A stretch of 64,000 nt of DNA, taken from NCBI GenBank assembly GCA_964610775.1, contig CAZSZC010000002.1:1-64000 (forward strand). Direction: 5' to 3'. The DNA comes from CAZPWF01 sp964610775 (GTDB lineage: Bacteria > Patescibacteriota > Saccharimonadia > Saccharimonadales > JACQNP01). A program made the position numbers and the translations under genes. Under the pieces are notes generated by a model. That model was not told the DNA's origin and made no database searches. It was given only the letters and a program-made list of their open reading frames with translations. Shown piece by piece: positions 11,801-18,428 of the stretch (its first letter is position 1; every line of letters begins with the position of its first letter).

Positions 11801-12450
11801 AACTTGCCCTGATCCACATGTTTAAATTGTTCTCTCATTTGTGCATCTGATAAACCAAGCGCGCGCAGAAGTGTAGTAACTGCAATCTTACGCTTTCGGT
11901 CAATCTTTACAAACAAAGCACCTGACGCAGCAGTCTCAAACTCAAGCCACGCACCACGCCCAGGGATTACTTTAGCACCATAAATCTTACTTGAACCATG
12001 TTGTTCTGAAGTAAAGAAAACACCAGCTGAACGTATCAATTGCGATACAACCACGCGCTCGGCACCATTAATAACAAAAGTTCCACGCTCAGTCATCCAT
12101 GGATAATCACCGAGATATATCTCTTGGTCCTTAACCTCGCCCGTCACTTTATTAGTCAGCTCTACTACTGCCTTAAGCGGTGCATCATAACTAACGTTAT
12201 TCTCACGCGCCTCCGCCTCAGTTAGCTTCGGTTTTTCGAAACGATAGTCCTTAAATCTAAGAGATAGCTTTGTACCCGTATAGTCATCGATTGGGCTAAT
12301 TTCGGCAAGTAACTCTCCTAACCCTTCCTCGATGAACCACTGGAAAGATCGGTTCTGGTGATCGACTAAGTTTGGTAATATTATAGGCTCGTTTGTTTCG
12401 GTGAAATATGTTCGTTTTTTAGAGTGTGTCGTGGCACTACTTTTAGGCAT
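8896..12450 (-). CDS. rpoB: RNA polymerase beta subunit
   Basis: This is the beta subunit of core RNA polymerase, 1184 residues from ATG 12450. An in-frame GTG lies 6 codons upstream, but the ATG is favoured because GGGAG lies 11 nt before it. The rifampicin-pocket segment [19 protein letters not shown] has the sensitive-type residues at the key Asp, His and Ser positions. Conserved blocks include [41 protein letters not shown] and, near the C-terminus, [30 protein letters not shown] is followed by an acidic tail of about 60 residues. It overlaps rpoC by one base. Confidence 0.98.
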   Translation of the reverse strand: [1184 protein letters not shown]

Positions 12451-12479
12451 AAATAACTTGGCTCCCACTTAATTATTTA

Positions 12480-12546
12480 GAGTTGATGTGATTATTTTGT
12501 TTGTAGAGTTGAAGCTCACTAGCACGAGCATTTTTGGTGCCAACTC
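12480..12546 (-). promoter_or_regulatory. rpoB leader with mutually exclusive pairing elements
   Basis: In the predicted rpoB leader RNA, one GAGUUG element (12546-12541) can pair with either of two downstream CAACUC copies (12511-12506 and 12485-12480). The first pairing also allows an inner GCAC/GUGC helix. No U-tract follows, so this is not a simple terminator. The second pairing would bring the helix to about 30 nt before the start codon. Function is unknown; alternative folds in the leader are an inference. Confidence 0.3.
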
Positions 12547-12592
12547 TTTACAAATACAGCACAGCCCGACTTACACTACTTCTTAATATAAG

Positions 12593-12621
12593 AGTGTGGG
12601 GTAATTTTTTTGAAATGTCAA
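12593..12621 (-). promoter_or_regulatory. Tentative rpoBC promoter
   Basis: A perfect -35 TTGACA (12621-12616) lies just after the clpP stop on the minus strand. At 17 nt spacing the -10 would be CACACT (12598-12593), only half-matching; a better hexamer TATATT (12590-12585) is 25 nt away. Either way rpoB would have a leader of more than 120 nt, unlike most other first genes here. Confidence 0.35.
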
Positions 12622-12633
12622 TACTAAAATATG

Positions 12634-13230
12634 CTAACTTGTAATGACTTTATCGACCACGCCGTATTTTTTCGCCTCTTCAGCAGTCATCCAATAGTCT
12701 CGTTCCATGTCATCTTGAATGCGCTTAACTGTTTGACCTGTATTCTTAGCCATAATTTCGTTTAGGCGCTGTTTGATTCTTAGTGATTCCTTAAGGTCTA
12801 TCTCCATGTCAGTGACCTTGCCACGCGTACCGGAAGATGGTTGATGAATCATAACTGTAGCATTGGGTAGTATCACTCGTTTACCTTTAGTACCGCTACT
12901 GAGTAGAAAGGCTGCAGCTGAAGCTTGAACACCTATACCAACGGTTTGAATATCGCTTTTTACGTATTGCATTGTGTCGTAGATTGCCAACGCATCATAC
13001 ACACTACCGCCAGGACTATTTATGTATAGATAAATGTCTTTTTTTGTATCTTCATTGTCTAAAAATAATAACTGGGCAACTATTAGATTTGCCGTATGTT
13101 CATTGACGTCACTACCTAGAAAAATTATCCTGTCCTTGAGTAAACGCGAATAAATATCAAAGGCACGTTCCATTCGACCTTCGGTTTCAATAACGGTTGG
13201 TACTAATATCGAGTTTTGCGGCTTATTCAT
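12634..13230 (-). CDS. clpP: ATP-dependent Clp protease proteolytic subunit
   Basis: ClpP is the serine peptidase chamber used with ClpC or ClpX. The 198 residues from ATG 13230 match the family; the frame extends 12 codons further, but the promoter's -10 lies only 7 nt before this ATG and the protein then begins with the usual LVPTVIE and [15 protein letters not shown]. The Ser nucleophile is in [11 protein letters not shown], the His in MIHQPSSG, and the Asp follows in [15 protein letters not shown] or just before it in the ERDYWM segment. HrcA control is implied by a perfect CIRCE at the promoter. It precedes rpoB. Confidence 0.97.
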   Translation of the reverse strand: MNKPQNSILVPTVIETEGRMERAFDIYSRLLKDRIIFLGSDVNEHTANLIVAQLLFLDNEDTKKDIYLYINSPGGSVYDALAIYDTMQYVKSDIQTVGIGVQASAAAFLLSSGTKGKRVILPNATVMIHQPSSGTRGKVTDMEIDLKESLRIKQRLNEIMAKNTGQTVKRIQDDMERDYWMTAEEAKKYGVVDKVITS

Positions 13231-13237
13231 AACGAAC

Positions 13238-13266
13238 AGTATACGACTCGAATTAGCACTCGTCAA
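13238..13266 (-). promoter_or_regulatory. clpP promoter, probably leaderless
   Basis: -35 TTGACG (13266-13261) and -10 TATACT (13243-13238) are spaced by exactly 17 nt. Only 7 nt separate the -10 from the clpP ATG, so transcription should begin at or next to the start codon. The -35 box lies in the spacer and one arm of the CIRCE element. Confidence 0.8.
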
Positions 13267-13279
13267 GCATGAGTGCTAA
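13253..13279. promoter_or_regulatory. CIRCE operator (HrcA site) at clpP
   Basis: TTAGCACTC (13253-13261), a 9-nt spacer, and GAGTGCTAA (13271-13279) match the CIRCE consensus perfectly. It overlaps the -35 box of clpP and the stop codon of the upstream gene. CIRCE is the binding site of the heat-shock repressor HrcA; hrcA itself is not in the window. Confidence 0.95.
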
Positions 13280-13833
13280 TTTTTCAAAATCTCCCTGCCA
13301 TACACCAATACTAGACGCTCATCCGATATTGAAATAACGGAATGTGGGACTTTTTTAAATTCTTGTACGTTATTGTTTAGAGCCATCACGTCTCCAGGTT
13401 CAAATAGCTGTGTACCAGATACCTCACTAGTGATGGGGTCGTAAATTGTTATTTCGCCCGTTCCAAGTAGCGGGATACTGAGCCTGTAGTCGGAAAGAGA
13501 GTCTGTGTGCGGAAAGGCGTAATCACACTTACGCTGATATCTTAGCCTAAGCAGCGATATGGTGCCGACAGAATCGGGCATATAACTATCTAGATGGCCA
13601 CAAAGTGATGAAATCAAAGATGGTGCTTCAACTGAGTCCATTACGTAAGAAGTATCATGGATTGGGCTAAACTTCATGGCTTCAACCTCGTCCTCTGACA
13701 TATCAGACAACACCGACCCAAGTAGTGCTTTTCCGTATTGTTCGCAAATACTGCGCTCTAAGACACCCTTTTCGAGCGCAATATGACCAGGCAGAAGACT
13801 AGAAAGAACTTCTCGACTACTTAGCTGTGACAT
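13276..13833 (-). CDS. Putative 2OG-Fe(II) oxygenase-like protein
   Basis: A 185-residue protein of uncertain identity. Its C-terminal half has the look of a double-stranded beta-helix: HxD at H109-T-D111, strands IPLLGTGEITIYDP and FEPGDVMALNN, then a His at 164 in VPHSVI and Arg at 173 or 180. That HxD...H...R order is the metal and 2-oxoglutarate ligand pattern of Fe(II) dioxygenases. This is motif-level inference; a cupin-like or catalytically inactive fold is also possible. Its start overlaps the tig stop by 17 nt, with AAAGGA as SD, so it is translated with tig. Its stop codon lies inside the clpP CIRCE. Confidence 0.5.
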   Translation of the reverse strand: MSQLSSREVLSSLLPGHIALEKGVLERSICEQYGKALLGSVLSDMSEDEVEAMKFSPIHDTSYVMDSVEAPSLISSLCGHLDSYMPDSVGTISLLRLRYQRKCDYAFPHTDSLSDYRLSIPLLGTGEITIYDPITSEVSGTQLFEPGDVMALNNNVQEFKKVPHSVISISDERLVLVYGREILKN

Positions 13834-15103
13834 ATTCCTTTAGTTTAGAAACAGTTTTCTCGGTCAATAATCTCGACGCAATGTCATTACGATTCTCGGG
13901 CTTGTCTAGCTCAGACTGCATGGCTTGATCTTTATATTGGCTTTTTAGTAACTGAATGCGAATTTCCAATTCCTCCGGCGTGACATCAAGCTTCTCCTTC
14001 TCTGATATCTCCGTCAATACCAAACTAGCCTTAACTCGTTCTTCAGCTTGCGGTTTCAGGACTTCTGATTTGTATGCATCTTCGCTTTTAGTTTCTGACT
14101 CTAGGAATTCAGCAACTGTTTGGCCGCGATAGACTAAATTTTGCTTCATTTCTTGCCACATTCTCTCAATCTGCTCTTCAATGAGAATTTGTGGCACCAC
14201 TACTTTTGACTTAGCGGTTATATCACGTACAAGTTCTGACTCAAACTCACGCTCCATCTGCTGTTGACGCTCAACCGCTAACTGTCGCTTAATGTCTTCT
14301 TTTAGGGCCTTAAGAGTGTCGAAAGGACCTGCTTTGGCTGCAAAATCATCATCTAACTTGGGAGCTAATACTTCCTTGACGCTGTTAATATTAACCGTAA
14401 AGGTAACCTTCTTGTTGGCCATTGATTTAACTCCATAATCTTTCGGGAAAGTCAGGGTAAAGGTAGTTTCGTCACCGGCTTTTTTGCCAACTAATTGGTC
14501 TTCAAAACCAGGAATAAACGTATTACTGCCAAGTACTAAAGGATAATCTTTACCATCTGCACCGTTTATCTTTTCGCCCTTTTCGTTTACACCATTAAAA
14601 TCAATCGAAACCTCATCACTCGTCTTTGCGGCACGATCAACAACTTTTTTGTCTGCAATCTGTTTTTGAAGAGAGCTAAGCACTTGCTTTACATCTTCTG
14701 CATTAACGTCTACTTTTGGATACTCTTTTTTTATCTTTTTATAATCCGGTAGTTTTATATCACCTACTACTGCAACCTTAGCTTCAAACTCAAGCGTAGA
14801 AAAGGGCACATATTTCTTGATTGATATTTCTGGGCGGTCTACTGGTCTAAGTGATTCTGAAATAATTGCTTGGGGATAAATCTGACTGACAGCCTCCTCT
14901 AAAAATTCCGCCTGCAAAACAGACTGATCAAGGTTTTTCTCGATCAAACTAGCTGGGGCTTTGCCTTCACGAAAACCCGTTAGCTTCACATTATGTGACA
15001 ATTTGCCTAATACGGTGTTTTTTATATTCTGAAGCTCGCTTTCAGTTGCTTTGATCTCCAAAACGACTTCAGTGTCTGATGAATAAGTTCTTTTTACTTG
15101 CAT
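13817..15103 (-). CDS. tig: Trigger factor
   Basis: This is the ribosome-associated chaperone and peptidyl-prolyl isomerase. From ATG 15103 it is 428 residues; an upstream in-frame GTG is two codons away. Domain order is normal: ribosome-docking signature GFREGKAPASLIEK near residue 45, an FKBP-type domain at about 150-240 with GSNTFIPGFEDQLVGKKAG, and a helical SurA-like C-terminal domain. The 3' end overlaps the oxygenase-like gene, and clpP follows, so folding and degradation functions are grouped. Confidence 0.96.
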   Translation of the reverse strand: MQVKRTYSSDTEVVLEIKATESELQNIKNTVLGKLSHNVKLTGFREGKAPASLIEKNLDQSVLQAEFLEEAVSQIYPQAIISESLRPVDRPEISIKKYVPFSTLEFEAKVAVVGDIKLPDYKKIKKEYPKVDVNAEDVKQVLSSLQKQIADKKVVDRAAKTSDEVSIDFNGVNEKGEKINGADGKDYPLVLGSNTFIPGFEDQLVGKKAGDETTFTLTFPKDYGVKSMANKKVTFTVNINSVKEVLAPKLDDDFAAKAGPFDTLKALKEDIKRQLAVERQQQMEREFESELVRDITAKSKVVVPQILIEEQIERMWQEMKQNLVYRGQTVAEFLESETKSEDAYKSEVLKPQAEERVKASLVLTEISEKEKLDVTPEELEIRIQLLKSQYKDQAMQSELDKPENRNDIASRLLTEKTVSKLKEYVTAK

Positions 15104-15146
15104 AGGCACTTACTCTAACAGATGATCCAGAATTATTCCAGTACAC

Positions 15147-15596
15147 TTAAGGAGACAAACTCCGACCTAGCAACACAAACATAGTCGAAAACCACATAAC
15201 TTCACAAAGAACCCCCCACCATCGTTGTCGTTCTGCCCACTGAATACGAGCATGAAAACGCGCGATTAGGCTTAAAGGCTTGGGTTTCTTACCTCTTATT
15301 TCACGAACCCATCTAGGAAACCACATTAAATCTGGACTAGCACAAGCTATACCACACATAAATATAAGAGGCCAGTTTGCTGGCTGTAAAATAGCGATCA
15401 CTAGTAATAAAGCAGATGCTAAACCAGCATCGGCGCTTAAGACTAACAAAAACTTTCTATCTGTATGTTCATCAAGACCAAAATGAGGTAGTGCATCAAG
15501 CGCAAAGTGGGCTAAAAATGCCGCAGGAATAGCCACTGGGTTTCCAATAACCGCCCCAATTAATGCCCCAGTAATAACGTGGTTAGAGGCTGTCAT
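15147..15596 (-). CDS. YdjM-like (DUF457) inner-membrane protein
   Basis: A 149-residue protein with three or four hydrophobic segments (about residues 8-36, 52-72, 76-92 and 126-143). An N-terminal NHxxxGAxIG and the sequence HFALDALPHFG (about residues 30-40) resemble the His/Asp-containing first segments of the YdjM/DUF457 family of membrane proteins often called metal-dependent hydrolases. The assignment is by motif only. It starts 14 nt inside the end of hisS, so the two are co-translated. Confidence 0.5.
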   Translation of the reverse strand: MTASNHVITGALIGAVIGNPVAIPAAFLAHFALDALPHFGLDEHTDRKFLLVLSADAGLASALLLVIAILQPANWPLIFMCGIACASPDLMWFPRWVREIRGKKPKPLSLIARFHARIQWAERQRWWGVLCEVMWFSTMFVLLGRSLSP

Positions 15597-16905
15597 TTTT
15601 CTTTTGACGGTGATCTTTTACGATGCTAGCTATGCGCTCAAGGCTATGAGCTTCTTCTTTGCCAGTTATAAGATTTTTAAGACTAAACTGTTCTGTCTCT
15701 AGCTCCTTTTCGCCGATAAACAACACGTACCGGATAGCTTTCTTGTTAGCCGATTTAATCTGTTTGTCTGGCTTACGGCCAGTTGTATCAAGCGCAACAT
15801 TCAACCCCATATCTCGTAATTGCCTAATGCTAACCTGAGATCGTTCGTAGATATCACCAATGAGACATACATAAACATCAGTCTCAGGATTGAGCATCGG
15901 CATTAGAGAGTGTGTTTCGAGAAAATTCTGCAAAGTCACGTCTCCCATACCAAATCCCACTGTAGCCACGGGATCAACACCAAATAAACCGACAAGTCCA
16001 TCGTAGCGTCCGCCACCAAACATTGAACGATTATTGTCTGGGTTTGTATCAAAAGCTTCAAAGACGATATCGGTATAGTAGTCGAAGCCGCGCATCAAGG
16101 TAACATCAAAAATGGCGTTAGTTATGCCTGATTGATTAAGGAGTTCGAGCAGCTTCTTCAACTCTACCACCGAATCATGATTCTTTACTAAATCTGGGAG
16201 TTTATCGAGTGATTTAACGGCCAATAGGTCGACTAACTTCTGACTATAGCCTTGGTCTCTTTGGGTAGGTGTAAGAATTGCATCAGCTTGGGCTAAGAAA
16301 GCCGCATTGTCAATCTTGTGCATACGATCAATTAACTTACTTAGTGTATGCGATTGTGTAGCATCCATGGCTAAGTACTCACTCATCAGTGAATCCATCA
16401 ACTTACGACTATTAAGCTTAAATTCGTATTGACGCCGCGTGGCCCCAAATTCACGCAGAATGCCGTCTACTATTTGAATAACTTCATGTTCGGCTGAGAT
16501 GCCGTCTACTCCAAAAATATCGACGTTTAGCTGCCAATGCTCTCTCAGTCGCCCACGTTGAGGCCTTTCATAGCGCCACAGGTTTGGTATTGAGTACCAA
16601 CGCGCGGGATAGGCTATTTCTTGTCTCTTGGCAGCTATCATTCTCGAAACTGTTGGCGTCATTTCTGGTCGAATAGCTACTTTTCTATCACCTCGATCGG
16701 TAAATGTATAGGTTTGCTCGTTTACTATTTCCTCGCCGGTTTTAGCAAGATAAATATCAAGAGGTTCTAATATTGGTGCGTCATATTCCTCGTAGCCAAA
16801 CCTTTCTACAACCCGACGCATAACGCCAAACATGTATTTTTGAATACGTTTATCCTCGGGATAAAAATCGCGCGCGCCTTTGTATGGTTGTGTTGATAGA
16901 CTCAT
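15583..16905 (-). CDS. hisS: Histidyl-tRNA synthetase
   Basis: A class II synthetase, 440 residues. Motif 2 is present around RWYSIPNLWRYERPQRGR, the histidine-specific loop GGGRYDGLVGLFG near residue 293, and motif 3 around GFGMGDVTL. The C-terminal anticodon-binding domain ends with KKAIRYVLFIGEKELE. The N-terminus PYKGARDFYPEDKR is typical. A TATAAT box sits 8 nt before the ATG, suggesting a leaderless transcript beginning just after the tRNA-Leu terminator. Confidence 0.97.
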   Translation of the reverse strand: MSLSTQPYKGARDFYPEDKRIQKYMFGVMRRVVERFGYEEYDAPILEPLDIYLAKTGEEIVNEQTYTFTDRGDRKVAIRPEMTPTVSRMIAAKRQEIAYPARWYSIPNLWRYERPQRGRLREHWQLNVDIFGVDGISAEHEVIQIVDGILREFGATRRQYEFKLNSRKLMDSLMSEYLAMDATQSHTLSKLIDRMHKIDNAAFLAQADAILTPTQRDQGYSQKLVDLLAVKSLDKLPDLVKNHDSVVELKKLLELLNQSGITNAIFDVTLMRGFDYYTDIVFEAFDTNPDNNRSMFGGGRYDGLVGLFGVDPVATVGFGMGDVTLQNFLETHSLMPMLNPETDVYVCLIGDIYERSQVSIRQLRDMGLNVALDTTGRKPDKQIKSANKKAIRYVLFIGEKELETEQFSLKNLITGKEEAHSLERIASIVKDHRQKKNDSL

Positions 16906-16913
16906 TGAGGATT

Positions 16914-16919
16914 ATTATA
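16914..16919 (-). promoter_or_regulatory. hisS -10 box, leaderless configuration
   Basis: A consensus TATAAT on the minus strand lies 8 nt upstream of the hisS ATG. No convincing -35 is seen at 16-18 nt; that stretch is the tRNA-Leu terminator. Confidence 0.5.
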
Positions 16920-16930
16920 CATTCCAAAAT

Positions 16931-16952
16931 AAAAAACGGAGCATAACTCCGT
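16931..16952 (-). terminator. Intrinsic terminator of tRNA-Leu
   Basis: ACGGAG and CTCCGT (minus strand, hairpin 16952-16936, short loop) are followed by a U-tract from 16935 downward. It directly follows the tRNA-Leu CCA end, separating it from hisS. Confidence 0.8.
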
Positions 16953-16956
16953 AATT

Positions 16957-17041
16957 TGGTGCGCGAGAAAGGACTTGAACCTTCACGCCTTGCGGCACAT
17001 GCTCCTAAGGCATGCGTGTCTACCAATTCCACCACTCGCGC
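16957..17041 (-). tRNA. tRNA-Leu (anticodon TAG)
   Basis: An 85-nt class II tRNA with encoded CCA. The acceptor stem pairs GCGCGAG with CTCGCGC, the D-loop contains TTGGTAGAC, the anticodon stem pairs CATGC with GCATG around loop CTTAGGA (anticodon TAG), a long variable arm follows, and the T-loop is GGTTCAAGTCC. It starts about 20 nt after rsmD and is followed by its own terminator. Confidence 0.95.
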
Positions 17042-17060
17042 ATGTGAAATCCGATCTATA

Positions 17061-17594
17061 TTAACCTGTTTTTATGTAAAAAACTAGTGTGGCGTTACCG
17101 TAAGTCTTATGTTGACTGACTTTCATATCTGGAATAGCTGGGATTCTGTCGTCGCTGGGCCATGATAACACCAAGACACCCCCCTGTTTAACGTGTCTTG
17201 CCACTTTAAAAATCAGAGTCTCGAGTACAGCATCATAAGGCGGATCACACACCACAACATCATAGGATAATTGCTGATTATTATTAGACCATCCCTTGAT
17301 ATTGGCACGTACGACACTAACTTTATCACTTATGCCCAATGTAGAGATGTTTGACTTGATGGTAAGGTAGGCGGTTTTATCAAGCTCAACCAACTGAGCA
17401 CTCTCAGCACCCCTACTAATGGCTTCAAATCCAATTGCACCCGTACCCGCAAAAGCATCCAGAAATGTTAAATGTTTAATGTCGCCGAGTACATTAAACA
17501 GAGCCCCCCTAATTTTGTCGCTCATTGGATGAGTAGCATGGCCTCCTGGCGACTCAAATAAGCGACCACCTAATTGTCCGGCAATAACTCTCAT
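17061..17594 (-). CDS. rsmD: 16S rRNA (guanine-N2) methyltransferase RsmD
   Basis: RsmD makes m2G966 (E. coli numbering) in 16S rRNA during 30S assembly. The 177 residues have the RsmD N-terminus MRVIAGQLGGR, the PMSDKIRGALFNVL segment, the SAM-binding motif FLDAFAGTGAIGFEAISRGA and the catalytic DPPYD near residue 110. The ATG overlaps the stop of the preceding PLC-like gene (ATGA). Confidence 0.95.
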   Translation of the reverse strand: MRVIAGQLGGRLFESPGGHATHPMSDKIRGALFNVLGDIKHLTFLDAFAGTGAIGFEAISRGAESAQLVELDKTAYLTIKSNISTLGISDKVSVVRANIKGWSNNNQQLSYDVVVCDPPYDAVLETLIFKVARHVKQGGVLVLSWPSDDRIPAIPDMKVSQHKTYGNATLVFYIKTG

Positions 17595-18415
17595 TCAGCT
17601 CTTTCAACTAACCCTGCATCAACTAATGCCGCATACCAAGACAGGGTAACTGTTTGTGACATTATCGGTCCTAACTTATGACGTACTTGCCAAGCGAGCT
17701 TAGGTGTCCACCCTTTCTTATAATAATTCTCATACATATCTAGTACCGCTATCTCTCTGGCCGATTGTTTAAATAATTCTGTGACTCCAATTTCTTGGAC
17801 TCGTTTTATGTCCTTCGATTTAGGTATTGCTTCGTTAAAGGTTAGTGGTTTTATGAGAGTAGCTACACCAATCTCAAAGAAGCCATGTGTTGACATTAGA
17901 CCTTTTGGCCCCCACATTTTCCAATTATTTTTGACAATTTCTCTCTTCGTTTCTCCTGGAATAAGCAACTTTTCTTTAACAGAGTTCCTGGTATCGTTAC
18001 CCTTACCCCCTCTAAGTTCAGTAAGCTCAGACTCATAAGGATAGTGATGAGCCGGAGTTAGGCCATCGACGATAGCATGTGCCAGCCATGCCGACTCGAA
18101 GGCAATATGTTCGAAATTGCCCAATTTTAGCTGATTTACAAGTTCATCATAATGACCTTGTATTAACTCAATCAGGCCTGAGTCTGATTCATCGAATGGA
18201 CTGTAATAATGCCAAGGTTCGTCTTTTGCCGGGCTTTTACGCTTAATTGCGTCTGGACCATTACGCCCCTCGAACTGTAAAATGTTTCTAATTTTTGGGA
18301 ATATTGAATTATCAGGAATGATACGCCCTAGGTGCCGACGAGCAACACTATCAATTTTCTGATGAGCACCGATCATTCGACCAGAAAACCGAGTCAAAGT
18401 TGTTCCTGAATACAC
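17591..18415 (-). CDS. Zinc-dependent phospholipase C / P1-nuclease-fold protein
   Basis: A 274-residue protein with GTG start. Its spaced ligands match the zinc-dependent PLC family: H113-x3-D117-x5-H123 (in LAHAIVDGLTPAHH) and H177-x3-E181 (in STHGFFEIG), plus candidate N-terminal ligands H18 and H69. In the Bacillus cereus enzyme the corresponding spacing is H-x3-D-x5-H and H-x3-E. There is no signal peptide, so unlike secreted PLC it is probably cytoplasmic or peripheral. The substrate (phospholipid, nucleic acid or other phosphoester) is unknown. It overlaps rsmD by 4 nt and follows recG by 13 nt. Confidence 0.55.
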   Translation of the reverse strand: MYSGTTLTRFSGRMIGAHQKIDSVARRHLGRIIPDNSIFPKIRNILQFEGRNGPDAIKRKSPAKDEPWHYYSPFDESDSGLIELIQGHYDELVNQLKLGNFEHIAFESAWLAHAIVDGLTPAHHYPYESELTELRGGKGNDTRNSVKEKLLIPGETKREIVKNNWKMWGPKGLMSTHGFFEIGVATLIKPLTFNEAIPKSKDIKRVQEIGVTELFKQSAREIAVLDMYENYYKKGWTPKLAWQVRHKLGPIMSQTVTLSWYAALVDAGLVERAE

Positions 18416-18428
18416 TGTGTTTACTTTC

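Noticed and set aside
13817..13833. Frameshift between tig and the oxygenase-like gene
   Set aside because: Trigger factor is full length and the downstream gene has its own SD and start; the overlap is normal gene packing.
16850..17035. ORF across the tRNA-Leu gene
   Set aside because: It is an accidental reading of tRNA and terminator sequence with no coding character.
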